A DNA stretch of 64,000 nucleotides from positions 1-64,000 of the forward strand of contig JAEQBH010007375.1 in NCBI GenBank assembly GCA_016808115.1, written 5' to 3'. Each line of letters starts with the position of its first letter. Within the stretch, counting starts at the first letter, position 1. The notes under the pieces are model-generated. The model was given only the letters and a program-made list of their open reading frames with translations. It made no database searches and was not told the origin of the DNA. Shown piece by piece: positions 13,740 through 26,200 of this stretch. Source of the stretch: Tetrastigma voinierianum. Its lineage: Eukaryota; Streptophyta; Magnoliopsida; Vitales; Vitaceae. The position numbers and the translations under genes are program-made.

Positions 13740-14700
13740 TACCAATGTCGCGACATCATCCCAGAGAAGGGAAAGCAATGATGCGAAATGTCGCGACATC
13801 ACAAACAACCTCAGCGAACCTGGTGTGTCGTCGTAATGCCGGCGACATCACGGCGGCATAGTTTGTTACATAACGAGGAAGGCGATTTTTCTTTAAATAT
13901 CGCAACATCAATATAATGTCATTGACATTAGCCCAACGAATATTGGGGCATGCATTGATGTCACGACATTGATGTCTAAGTCACGGTGTTGAGATATCGA
14001 ATCGATAGCCGTGACGCCAGAATGATAATAGCGACATCAACTCAAAACATAACCGAGAGGACTTAGGCAGCCAAATCGAATACGCATTGAAAATATCGAC
14101 ATGGAACTGCCAGTTAAGGCCTACGAAGCGATGTATGACATCAGCAGTGACGCGTGTTAATGTCGCGACACTGATTAAGCGGCACGAATAACAAATTAAA
14201 TTCCCTTCGCTGCAGCATAGAATAAATGTTCTGCTGGCGTGAAATAAAGACATTGGGAAGGCTGCGAACAACGAATGCAATGTTAAATCACGCGCCATCG
14301 CGACATTAACACGAGGATGATCACAATGAACTTAAATGATCAGTATGGCGACATCGGTTCAACAATGTCGCGACATCGGTGCAAAAGTGTAAGCGACAGG
14401 GCCTCGATTCGACGTATTTGTAACGTGAGGAATGTCGGCAACACCAACTAAATGTGGCAACACAAGAATAGCGGTTTAGTGACATGAATTAATGGCCTGC
14501 AGCATGCCATCTCGGCGCTGTATGGTACGACATAAACTCAACATTGGAAAATAAGAGTGTCAAACAATTTCCTTTGATGTTGCGACGCTTCGGGCCTCCC
14601 GCATTACGACGCCGACAGCTACGATGTCATGGCGTCATCACTACATCCTCGGACAGTAGCATCTAGGGAAGAAATTTTGGGCTTTTCGCAGTGCGTGATT
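13740..14700 (+). repeat. TGTCGCGACAT-rich segment, probable second Tat-type LTR piece
   Basis: TGTCGCGACAT-type palindromes recur at about 13746, 13790, 14161 and 14365, with many variants between. The arrangement parallels the GTCGCGAC stretch of the LTR at 10.3-11.5 kb, and a segment with TTGGGCTTTTCGCAG follows. Likely another LTR copy or relative; the open frames here are by-products. Confidence 0.4.
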
Positions 14701-14879
14701 CTCGCCTCGATTTTAGGGCCCAAGACTGCATTCTATGAAAGCTTTTGGAGTAAGTAATGTATGTTTCAAAACTGAATCCCAGCTAATCGATGATCGACCA
14801 GAAACATAAAAGCGTTGGTTTATTTCTTTTATTTTCCTTGTTATTAAATTTTCTTTTTCAAAGAAAATTGACCGAATCC

Positions 14880-16870
14880 TGGCGACCCAGGTCGAACCGG
14901 AGCCAGTTTACCTCCGGCGTTTTCATTTATCGCTATCAAAACATTTTATTATGTCATTTCGTTCTGCGAGCGATTCGATTTAAATGACCCGTAATCATTT
15001 ACAAATTAAATGCAATTTGGTAGGCACCACTCATATTCACAAAGCCATTTAAAAGGCGTTCTTTGGAAATCATCTCATGAAGTTAAGTTCTTACTGCATT
15101 TTATAAAATACCACGCCGTTCAAAAGAATGATAATGCAAATAATGAAGTGCATATACTGCCTAAATGCTCTCTTATGACTCTGTGACTTCCACGATCTTA
15201 TCTTTGCTCTTATCTACTTCGAAACTGCGCCAGATGATAAAAACTATCACGACTAAGCATTTTCATGCTGTGAACCTATACAATTCTATTATAATATTCA
15301 ATTTAACTTAGCATGCATTGCTGATGTATCTGCCTATTATATCAACATATGCATACTCTATTCACTTTAGTATACTTTCATTTTACACTTCATTTACTAT
15401 ATCTGTATGCATTTTCAATGCAACAATTCAATTTATGAGATTTAAGCATATGCATAAAAATCCATTTACACACTTTCGTCAATGTTGGTTACTTCTTTTG
15501 ACTATTCAATTCCACATTTATAGCCAGTTCCGTTTGATGAATATTATTTTATTATCGTCGGTAATGTGCTTACATTTAACAAATTAGGTCTCCATCATGA
15601 TGGATGCCGTTTGGTGCCTCGACATGTGGTATCAGTGGCCATACGCTGTCATGGCCGGATAGCCGATTGGTGCATCCGCCCAAGTGGGACATTTCCTGTG
15701 TCGTCCTCATGAAGCGGGATGTCGATTGGTGCATCCGCCCGAAAGTGGGACATTGGACAATTTAAAGATTGGCTTTTCGTGACGGATGTAAATTGGTGCA
15801 TCATGGTCGTCCCGGTATATCGATTCAATTCAGGATGTAGAATGTCGGCCCGAATCGTTTACAATTTGATTTATCAATTACATTCGTCGGTTTTCCGATA
15901 TCACATTTCAATTCCATATTCTACTTCCCATTCCACCCCAAGATCTACCCAAATGCTCTTCTTATACACATTCACGTACTCATTTCATATACTCATTCAT
16001 GTACTCATTTCATATACACATTCACGTACTCATTTCATATACTCATTCAAGCACGCTTTCTTTTCATGCAATCACATTCATTCCTCATTTCATGAAGTTA
16101 CTTGGTAAACTACCAAAATACTTGAAATAAGAATAGAGTCAGAGAACAAACCAATTATCGATTCCTTTTCTCTTTCGATACCAGTCCTAGGTCAGGTTGT
16201 TGTCTTCACCCGCACCTCTTCAAATCTCTTCTTGTATGTTGCTTGGTCTCATAGGAGCAAGAAATGGGAAGCAAAGCCAACCAAAGCCACTCCTCCTTGC
16301 AAACCCCAGATTTTCTCCCTTTTCTCCTTCCGCCTCCCTCGAACTGAGATTGCTCATATAGTGAGCCATAAGACCACATTTTTGGTCTTTATATCCCTTA
16401 AATCCATAATGCCTTGTTTGGCCTTTAACCCATTTAAGTGTAAGGCCATGTTTAGCTACACACTCATTCTTATTCCTCATTTTCTACTCCTTTTGGGTGT
16501 TTAATTATTTATTTCCATAAGGCCTTGTTTGGCCTTTAACCCATTTTCATTTAAGTCTCTATTATTCCGCCGACCATCCTTTTATCATAAATTCACTTAG
16601 ACATTTATTCTTTATAACAATTGACCCTTAGGTCCTCATTTCTGATTTTTCCACATTGGCCTTTTTCACTTGGGTTTATTTCAGGGTTCACTCAATTTCT
16701 CATTTTTAGCATATAATATTAAGTCATATGCTCACACTTTCAATTTACATTTCACAATTTATCAATTTATCAATTTTTTTTCAAAAAAACACAAGTTTGA
16801 CTCAATTCATACCCGGAATATATATAATAAAATTATTATAAAAATTCTAAGGTATTTTTGGGGCGTTACA
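14880..16870 (+). mobile_element. Del/Tekay-type gypsy LTR fragment ending at 16870
   Basis: The segment ends TTTTGGGGCGTTACA, the standard 3' terminus of plant Del/Tekay LTRs. It contains repeats of GATTGGTGCATCCGCCC (about 15665 and 15723) and a tandem stretch of CATTTCATATACTCATTCA-like units at about 15965-16050. The part around 16440-16660 (GGCCTTGTTTGGC; TTAGGTCCTCATTT) is shared with 42465-42615. No primer site follows, so it may be a solo or truncated LTR. The left end was not found. Confidence 0.5.
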
Positions 16871-18384
16871 TAGTGCGTAGTTTCAAGCAGCTTTCATCAA
16901 GTCTTTGTGTTTTTTGGGAAAGTTGAAGTCTCATTGTATATATTTTTATTTTATTTTATTTTATTTATTTTATTTGTTTCTAGATTCCTTATTTGTTTAG
17001 GATTAGGCTTGATGATGCGGCTGGAGATTCAGTTTGGTGTTCATGTAAATCGGGTTTCATTTCTACTGAACTTAGATGAAGGAAATCTGGAATTTGATAC
17101 GGAACTCATTTTCTTCGGTTTGATTACAATCTAAATGAATTTGTTTAATCAACTAGTCATTGTAGATTTGTGATCAGTTTGAAAGAAATAAACTCCTTTT
17201 GGGAAGAATATTTTGTTAAGATTCGTTTTTGCAAGAGTTAATGTTGTTTTAGTTGAAATTTGGAGGCGATTTAAGCGGTATTACTCTACATTGAGTTGAT
17301 GCGAATGTCCGATTGTTTGGTATCCAAAAGAGTTGTATTATTATTCGATTTCGAGGAATCCATCGGTGACACGGAGATGGACTACTTGAGAATGAGCGCA
17401 TTAACTTGTGGATAGCACTACGCTAATATTATATGAACTAATGAATTGTTGAATTACCTTGATATATCACTAGTATTAACTCTGCTTTCAGCCTCTGGTA
17501 TACTTGGCGGGAATGTGTGCTCGAGGCATAAGTTCCACTTACTGGTCTAGCAACTTAATCCTGAGAGGTTTCACCTCAATTGAGAGAATAACTGCAACCT
17601 AGTGTTAGTTGAGAATCGAATCAAGGGAAGAAGAATTTTTTATCTAATTGATGGCTGAGATACATTTTATGAAGAGTGCACAATTTCTTGTCATAGGAGC
17701 AAGCAATTTCAGTCCTAGAAGATGATTATGAAATGCGAAAGGAAAAATAGTTAGATCTTAAAAGAGAAACAAATCCTACAAGTAACTTTTCAGACCCATT
17801 GTCTAGAGATATAAATGTGGTAATTTGAATAGTGAAATGTATAGAGCAGAGGAGAGATCCATTTCTATACTAATATATTCTTGGACAATTCCAAGGTTCA
17901 CTTCCATTACATTATCTTAATTGAAACTTGCAAAGAGATGACCTGACACTATTTTTTCTTTCCATATGTTTTAGTTCATATTCCTCTCCTAATTATGTAG
18001 TTTTAGAAATTTCATTTATGGTTTACTTTTATTACTTTTGTAAAAAGATTAAATCTATCTTAAGAATCCCGGGATTCAAAGGTAAGAATTTTTAGTAGTG
18101 AGGATAGTTAATCTTTAAAATTTTCTAATGTCGATCACCATTAGGAATGATATCTGGACTTAAAATCCACTGTATTACTTATAGGACCTATGCACTTGGA
18201 GTGATCTGAACCCGACCTAGTTTTCAAATGAAATGAATTTGCATCTGAGGCGAGAAAAACATATTTATATCTTGGGTCTCAAAATGTTTTTGGCACCAAT
18301 GTAAGGGACTAAATAGTCTTTGTTGGCAGCGCTAATGACTTGGTCAGTTTGGTCTTAACAAGTTTTTGGCGCCGTTACTGGGGA
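16871..18384 (+). mobile_element. Tat/Athila-type 5' LTR end with tRNA-Asp-type primer site
   Basis: The LTR ends ..CTTAACA at 18360. After a short spacer comes TGGCGCCGTTACTGGGGA (18367-18384), close to the tRNA-Asp-type primer-binding site used by plant Athila/Tat elements. A degenerate copy of the same junction (TTTTTGGCACCAATGTAAGG) lies about 70 bases upstream. The LTR body from 17.4 kb shares phrases with 12.1-12.3 kb. The element interior downstream is not recognisable. Confidence 0.55.
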
Positions 18385-19384
18385 CTTTAGTTAGTCTTTG
18401 GTAGTCATGTCGGAAAATTGTTTAACAGTTTGCCACTAACTCCTACTTCCATTTGATTGAAGTTGGTTTGGAGATCTCCAAAGCTAGCCTCTAAATTTTT
18501 GATTTTTTCCTTGTTAGTGGACATAATGCCGAGCTTTGATACCATTGATAGGTTTATCCAATTTTAGACTTAGATAAAACCTATAAAACTTATCTACTTT
18601 AGGCTAGATAAGACCTTTGAAACATGTCTCTCTAATTGAGCTAGATAAAACCTTTGAAAAATATTATTGTTTCTATATTCTACTCTCATGAGTAATGTTT
18701 TTTATGGATAATGAAAGTAACTACCACTTCCTAATTAAAGAAAAAACAACAATTGGTGTTCTAAAAAATAGAAACTACTATAACTTTTACTACTACCACT
18801 TCTTCTTTACAGATTCTTGGGCTACAAGATAATAAATAAGAAACTAAACAAAGGTGACTTCACTTATTGACTAATTCAAAGCTTCTACTAAGTAGACCAC
18901 TCTTCCATCATTCCTCAAATATCTCCTCACATATCACTAACACAGATGGTCATGGCATACACATGGCCTCCATAGCTCTAGGCATAGCGGTAAAAAATGC
19001 CAACTCTAGCTATGTTAGTGAACCTGATAGACATAATTAGGCGGGTGGTTATGGTGTTTGAGATGTATAGAAGCAATGCGGATTCTTTCAACTCTGGAGA
19101 AGGTAGATATGAGGAAGGGAAGATAGAGAGTCGTTTGTAACACATTGACCTATTTGTCCAAGGCTTAGACGAAGAGGATGATCGGTGGGTTGAAGGTGGC
19201 AGGTAGAGGAGGTGAGAAATGGGGTAAAGCGATAAAATTTTGGGAGTTGAATTAGCGACTTAGCTATATGAGAGGAGAGAGTGGGGATCAAACTTACTTT
19301 TTTTTTTAAAATAAAAAATTTTTATGAGCCAATTAGATATCGACACAGGTCATTCTTCACTTGTTTAGTTGGTTACATTTAAGT
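18385..19384. other. No gene seen
   Basis: A short stretch repeats CTAGATAAAACC-like words (18560-18660). No coding domain or element boundary could be supported. Confidence 0.4.
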
Positions 19385-19800
19385 CCATGGATGAAAATAT
19401 CCATTATATCCCGGATGATATATCTCCGAATATATCAGATATGCTCGGTGATGTCGATACGATATCGCGATGGCCAGATATATCGCCGATATAGGTTTGG
19501 ACCGATATATCGTGGAAATATCGCGATCACTTTGACGCGTTAGTTTAATTTCCGATATATCTCGGTAAAATATCCGAGATATATCGGGATATATCGAGGA
19601 TATATCGGGATATATCGGAGATATATTTAAATGACCATATTGAAATCCTGACTTGATCCAACGGTTATGGATTGATCGCGATAGTTTAATTTAGATATAT
19701 CGATGTATTCGTGTAAAAATATCACGGCGATATATCTCTCAGATATATCTAGTAAATCAATCTGCAGATATATCGTAGAAAGCCGATATTTTCGTCATTA
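19385..19800 (+). repeat. CGATATAT-rich repeat, copy 1
   Basis: Roughly 415 bases dense in GATATATCG/CGATATATC words. It begins near GGATGAAAATATC and ends near GATATTTTCGTCAT. It is a direct, colinear copy of 20710-21125. It lies about 440 bases upstream of the NNF1-like start codon. Confidence 0.85.
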
Positions 19801-20238
19801 CATTAAACTAAGGACTACTATTTTAAGGATGCACCTCTTAAACTTGAGATTATTCTTGGTTAGTCGAAATGCGTGACTATTTAAAAAATCTTTGAAAACT
19901 AGGATTATTCATATAGATTTTTCCTATTTTTAATTATTGTTAAAAATTCGTTCCAAGGACTAAGACAAGACCAACTAGAGTAGACTAGATATCTAATGAA
20001 GCGGTTACGTGATCTGCACACGGGGTTTGATTTAAAAAGCAAAATAAAAATAATTTGCCGCGAAAAGTAGGGTTTGAAGTTTGATTTTGGCAAAATAATC
20101 TATTGGTGCCTCTCATCCATCAAGATTTCAGGTTCATTTCTTCCTTTCCGTCATTTTTCTTTGAATTTCAACCAAACCCTAGATTTGAGTTTATCAATCT
20201 CATTTTCATCAATGTGATGATTTTTTTTTCGCTGACAA

Positions 20239-23200
20239 ATGGAGAAATCGTCTTCCGGCGGGTGGCGGCGGAGGCGGTCCTCAAGGTTTGAGGCAAATGA
20301 ATTTGGCAAAGTCCTTCAGGCTGGCTCTGCGTTCCCTTCTCACTACTTGTTCTAAGGAGGTACCTTTCAAAATCTGTTCATTTTTCTTACGCTTCGTACA
20401 AATGAGTTCCTGCCGCCCTCTGTTATTTAGCTGACTTTGGCTTTCTTTGCACTAATTACATTGTATGGAAAACAAGGAATTCTCGAAAGCCTTTCAAAGT
20501 TTCAGCACTGCTGAGCAGAACACTTAACCTTGTTTATTCAGATATTTACGAAATTTCAGCTTTAAATTTTCTTTAATCATCATTATGTTGTAATTCGCTC
20601 TCCTTTTCTTCATAAGATCCAGAGATTATACAACATATGTGTTTGTCAAGTATCAATTTTAAAATAAACTAATGGAAAAAAGGAAACGGGTGATTGGTAA
20701 GATCGGCGTTCGTGGATGAAAATATCAAATATATCCGTCGATATATCTCGATATCCGATCTCGGTGATGTTCGATACGATGTCGTGATAGCCGATGTCTC
20801 CTTGATATCTCCGGTTTGGGCCGATATATCGTGGAAATATTAGGTCTGTGGCACACGTGCGCGTTAGTTTAATTTCCGATATATACCATTAAAATATCAA
20901 AGGGAATATATCGGGGATACTCGAGATATATCGGGATATATCGGAGATATATTTAAATGACAATGTTGAAATCACGAAACGATCAGCGGTTATGGATTGA
21001 TCGCGTAGTTTAATGACACCGATATATCGATATTATTTAATATCAGCGCGATATATCTCAGATATATCAAGTAAAAATCACGAGTCTCAGATATATCCTT
21101 CAAAGCGAATATTTTAAATCATTCGCGGCGTTGGTTCGCGGGTGTGAGTGATGCTAATCTTTGAGGAGGTTCCGCTGTCGTCTCTTAGGTCTTCAAAGTT
21201 AGGCTTTCTTATTGAGCTTGGATATCTATCATTGGTTCTTTCATTGATAATCGGTACGTAGTGAGAGAGAGCTACTTGGTGCCTGAGAGAGGTCGAATTA
21301 GAAAACTATGCAAGCGTGGGCGGTTGCGGACGTGCATTTTTAAATTGAGGCGATGATCTGTCTCGCGTCGATTCACTTGAGAATTATGGAGTGGTATTTA
21401 AGTTTGAGAGGTTCTCTCACCTATCAGGTCGATCTTTTGGGTTGAGCTCTCTTATTGGGCTTGGGTACCTATCAATGATATTTAGAATTTTTGTTAGAGT
21501 TTGAAATAAGTGGAATTTCATTGGTATGTGTTTTTAAGTAGTTGATTCATTTACGGTTAGTTTTCAGTTGCCTGCATTGGATGGAGGAGAAAGTATTTTG
21601 GGTTTGCATTTGTACGGGTGCTAGGATATGGTGTTACCATATCTGATTTTAGGAGTTAATGCAATTTGGGACTCTATTATTAGTTGTATATATTATCTTA
21701 CCATGTATAGATGCTAAAGATTAGGAATATGTTAGTTACCATGTATAGATGCTAAAGACTAGGAATCTACCATGTATAGATGCTAAAGATTAGGAATATG
21801 TTAGTTACCATGTATAGATGCTAAAGACTAGATAATTTGGGAGACTATATGTATGGCAGATTGATGGAATCAAGGAAAAAGCACCCAAAATCTCTCTTCG
21901 TATTTTTACATTATCTAGTATTTTGACACATGGTATCGGAGACCGGAGTTCTTGATTTTTGGTTTGTTCGAATAATTGTTTCTCTTGGCTTTGTGGGTTT
22001 CTCTTGTCGGTTTCACTGCAGGTTCCATCTTGGTGAACCCTAACGTGAATTTACGTAGTGTTCTCTTGTTCTCGTCGTGCGCCGGATGTTCGGTTCTTGC
22101 TCTTATTTCCAGTGCCTTTTTCGATTGTGACTTTCGGCAATTTTATAATTTTAGCGTTCTGGTTTTATGTCTTTTCTAATTTTCGATTGCAATATATATA
22201 TTGTTTTACGGTGGGTGTTTGTTTGTGTGTTTTTTCTCACGGTCGCGAGCTCTGATTTTACAGTGGGATATTCTTTGTCTCTTGAGTCCGTCATCATCGG
22301 ATAAGTTGGAATCATTCCTGATAGGTTATTGGTAAAAATTATTCGGCAGGAGTTCGATTTAAATTATTTGTCGAAGAAAGAATTGTGGGGTCACTGTGTG
22401 GGGTGTTCACGCACCTCGAGTCTTGAGGCTTTGTCTAAGTGGGAAATTCATTATGCTCGGGTTATGACTTGGCTCCTTAGCTTGGTTGAGTCTCACCTTA
22501 TTTCTTGATTGGCCTTATAAAGCTAGCTGGCGCTATGTGGACTTATCTTAGCCCACGGTTTTACAATCGAGACTGACTGCTTGGTTCATTTGGAGTATGA
22601 GGATGGATAATTTCACCGCAGACGGAGTCTACTTGAGGAATATTTTTAAGTTTTCAAACTCTTTGGGTTGACTATTGCAGCATTATTTATGCTAATGTTC
22701 CCATATGACTCTGCTGTCTGAGAAGTGCATGTACTAGCAGCGAATCGATTCTTGATGAGATTACGACCGACTTTGAAGTACCGCGTTCTAATCGATGTGA
22801 ACCGTCATCCTGTCCCATCTCACGGATGCTTGTTTGAGTGAACTGCCGTGAGGAGCAACGTATCATTACTCAGGCTGCCATGGAACATCGGGCTCTTTGT
22901 TAGATGCACTTGTTTACGTGGCTTATGCGGCCACCGAGGAGACATCACGGGTAGGAACATGCGTCTTTGTCGGTCTTTGGATTGTAAAGCTTTTGGCCGT
23001 AATGCTCGGGATTGTCCCGAAGTTTTGTAACTTCGCCCGAGAAGCAGCGAGGTCATATCATCTCTGCTTGTCCCATTCACCTTGAAGAAGCCAGTCTTGC
23101 TTATCATGCCTCCTTTATTTGTCTCGGATTACGTTGCGTGCCTCTTGCCTGCGTAGGTTGTTCCTCTTCCTGCTCCTACAGCCTTAGCAAACCCGACCAC

Positions 23201-26200
23201 ACTCACTCCTGAAATGGTACAATAGATGATCCTTTCTGCTTTTACTTCTTTTAGGCTCTCAGGTAATCATAAAGTTTCTTCTAAGCCATGGTATTTTGAC
23301 TCCGGAGCCTCTAACCATATGACTAATACTGTTGTTCCTCTTTCCAATATCAGAAATTATGATGAAAATCTGAAAATTAACACGGATTGATGGCGGTATA
23401 CGCATCGGTGCTGTTGGTGATCTCCTCTTCCTTAGCGATGTTTTTGTGTCTCTGACCTCTCCGCCCAAATCTTATTTATGTTGGTCAATTGGTTGATAAC
23501 AATTGTAACGTCCATTTCTCCCGTTCTGGTTGTGTTGTACAGGAACAAGTGTCGAAGCGAAAGATCAGTGAGGGACAAAGTGGGACGACTCTTTCCTCTT
23601 CATGTTTCTCCTTCCACTTTTATTCCTAGTTTTCCTTTACTTTCATTTGCATGTAATGTTGTTGGTTCTGGCAATAAGATGTGGCATAGACGTCTAGGCC
23701 ACCAAACTCACCATTCTGCTACACAACATTCACGGATTGTTGAATCTTTAGCATGTTCTTCTATTGATCTTTCTTTGATTGTACATCATCTGAACTTGGC
23801 AAAGTAAAGTTCTGCCTTTTCCTCATCATCGTCTCGTGCCTCACAATGCTGAGGCAAATTCATAGTGATGTTTGGGATTGCATTTGTTGTTTCTCATGCG
23901 CATTACAAGTACTTTGTTATGTTAGTTACCATGTATAGATGCTAAAGACTAGGAATCTACCATGTATAGATGCTAAAGATTAGGAATATGTTAGTTACCA
24001 TGCACCCGGATGCTAAAGGCCTTCTAAGATAATTTGTTTATATGTATGGGTGTGATGGAATCAAGGAGAAACTTTCCCGAATCTCTCCTTAGTATTTTTT
24101 ACATTTATCTAGTATTTTACGACATATGGTTGGCCTGAAAAGAGCCAAATTATATTGGTGTTTTTGTGTAACTTTTTCTTATATTATAGCAGATAAATTC
24201 AAGCTTTTAAAAAGAGAGAAAATTTCTTTATATCATGAAAAGACTCTTGAAAGATGCTAGTCCAGAAAACACAATTGGATGGACATGGAAAAGCATGCCA
24301 ATCCAAAAATCAAGGAGTCATGCCATGTATTTTTAGAAGCATTATGTTAGAGGGTTAGTGCATGCTAGAGAAGGGATGCTTTCGAGACACATTCATGAAA
24401 GCTATCAAAAGACTGCAATCTCTATTTTATACTTGAGCTTGAGACCCGAAAATTTTTGTGATAGAGGGGTGGACAAGTGTGCCTTGAAAGAGTATTTCTC
24501 TTAGCTGTATAAGCTTGCCTTGAATGCTAAAGTGGACTAGTGGTCAGCTTGTTGGAGGGAGGGAAGGGTGGATTCTCTTGGTCATTTCTTTTTAGAAAAC
24601 ATTTTCAATGTTGGGAGTCAGGGGAAGTGGATGAATTCATGGAGCGAGCGGCCATAATTTGAGACTGTGAGAAGTGATTCACTAGGAGAAGAAGGGGAGC
24701 TTCCATTTGAAAGTGAAACCTTTCTACAACTTTCTTGCTGTCAGTAGAATCAGCATGTTTCTACCTATGAAAGGTTGAGAACTTGTTTATTTTATTTATT
24801 TATTTATTTTTGTTTTTGGTTATTATTCATTTTGACTTTGAGATTTTTTTGAATCGTATAACTGATATATTAGAAAAAGCTACCCAGTGCGGGGGGTATC
24901 TGGCCGGCTGGAAGGTGAGCAAAAAAACCTCACTTGGCTCTATCCTCGATTTGAAACCCGACCACTCCAAAAAACTGTAAGAGAAAAAAACCTCTTCCCT
25001 TAAGTATGATCTATTCGACTCCATGATTATAGACAAAAGAATACTTTAGTCTATATCTTGACTATTCCACTTTTCTCTTAAAAGCTATGCAGAATTGCTC
25101 ATTCTATAGTCCAAAAAATAAATCATGAGTTCAAATAATCTTCACTTTACCTTCTAGGGAAGCCTTAAATCAGTAAGCCTCCTTAGACAAAATCTTGGGA
25201 AAATAAAAGTTTATCTGCGTAAAGGCGCAAAAAGCCCTCACGACATAGCATGGCGCGCACTATCAAACTTTGTAACACCCTATATTTTATATATATATTT
25301 CGAATATATATAAAAATAACAATATTTATTATCAAATATCATCTCGATTTCAATAAATCACTATATACCAAATTTTCGAGTTAAAGAGTTTCTATTTTTG
25401 AATAATTTTTATAGCAATTTATTGGTATTATTGCTCGATTTTTCTTCTCTTCTATGTGTGGTTGATATTGAGTTTGGGAGGCTAGAGGTTTATATTTCGG
25501 TTGGAAAAGGACAAAAATGGGGGTTGGAGTTCTTGGAGGTGTGAAATGTAGTCTCTGGGGCCAAAACGACGTCGTTTTGGCCTTTCTAGGACCAAAACGA
25601 CGTTGTTTTAGCCATTAGAAGCTTTTTTTTTTTATGTTAAGAACCCCAATCAACGGCGTTGTTTTTAGTGCATCTAAAACTGCCGATGTTGTTTGAATTA
25701 AGTGACCATCCCGAACCAAAGCGGCGTTGTTTTGGTCTAGGCATCAAACTAAAATATGGCGTCGTTTTGGTAAATCCCATTTAAAAAAATTAGGGCCGTG
25801 TTTGTTCTGACCCTCGCGCCATCGACCAGAAGAGAAGAGAAGGAAGAAGAAGTAGAAGAACAAGCTTGGTGGCACGTCCCCATATGCTTTGGCAGGGGGA
25901 GTGTTGAGTTTGACCTCTACCCATTGGATCTTTGCCTCTTCGTCTTCAGTGGGCTTCCTTCTGTTTTCCTTTTGCACTATTCAGAATATAAATAATGTAT
26001 GTTACACTCACTGTAGTGTGAGAGCAGAGTGTTCCTTCTCTCTTAACAAATTAGTTGATGGAGTAAGTGCTTTAGGCTGTGTTGATCCGTTCTAACTTGA
26101 GAACGTCTCCCAATTAAATATGGCCGCCCATACTGGATTGCCATTACCAGTGCCATGAGTTCCTTTCGTATGCGAGATTTCTGCTTGCCTGATCTTTCTA

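Noticed and set aside
13981..14298. A 105-residue minus-strand frame
   Set aside because: It lies in the TGTCGCGACAT-rich LTR-like field, has no homology I recognise, and stop-free length is expected in CG-rich repeats.
10478..14700. Repeated GTCGCGAC words considered as a CRISPR array or operator cluster
   Set aside because: Spacing is irregular, units are short palindromes without unique spacers, and the setting is a plant LTR.
15719..16108. A 129-residue plus-strand frame rich in H, S, T and Y
   Set aside because: It is a translation of the CATTTCATATACTCATTCA-like tandem repeats in a gypsy LTR.
20103..20291. A 62-residue frame over NNF1-like exon 1 ending VAAEAVLKV
   Set aside because: It is in another frame; the frame that joins exon 2 reads GGPQGLRQMNLAKSFRLAL before a proper donor site.
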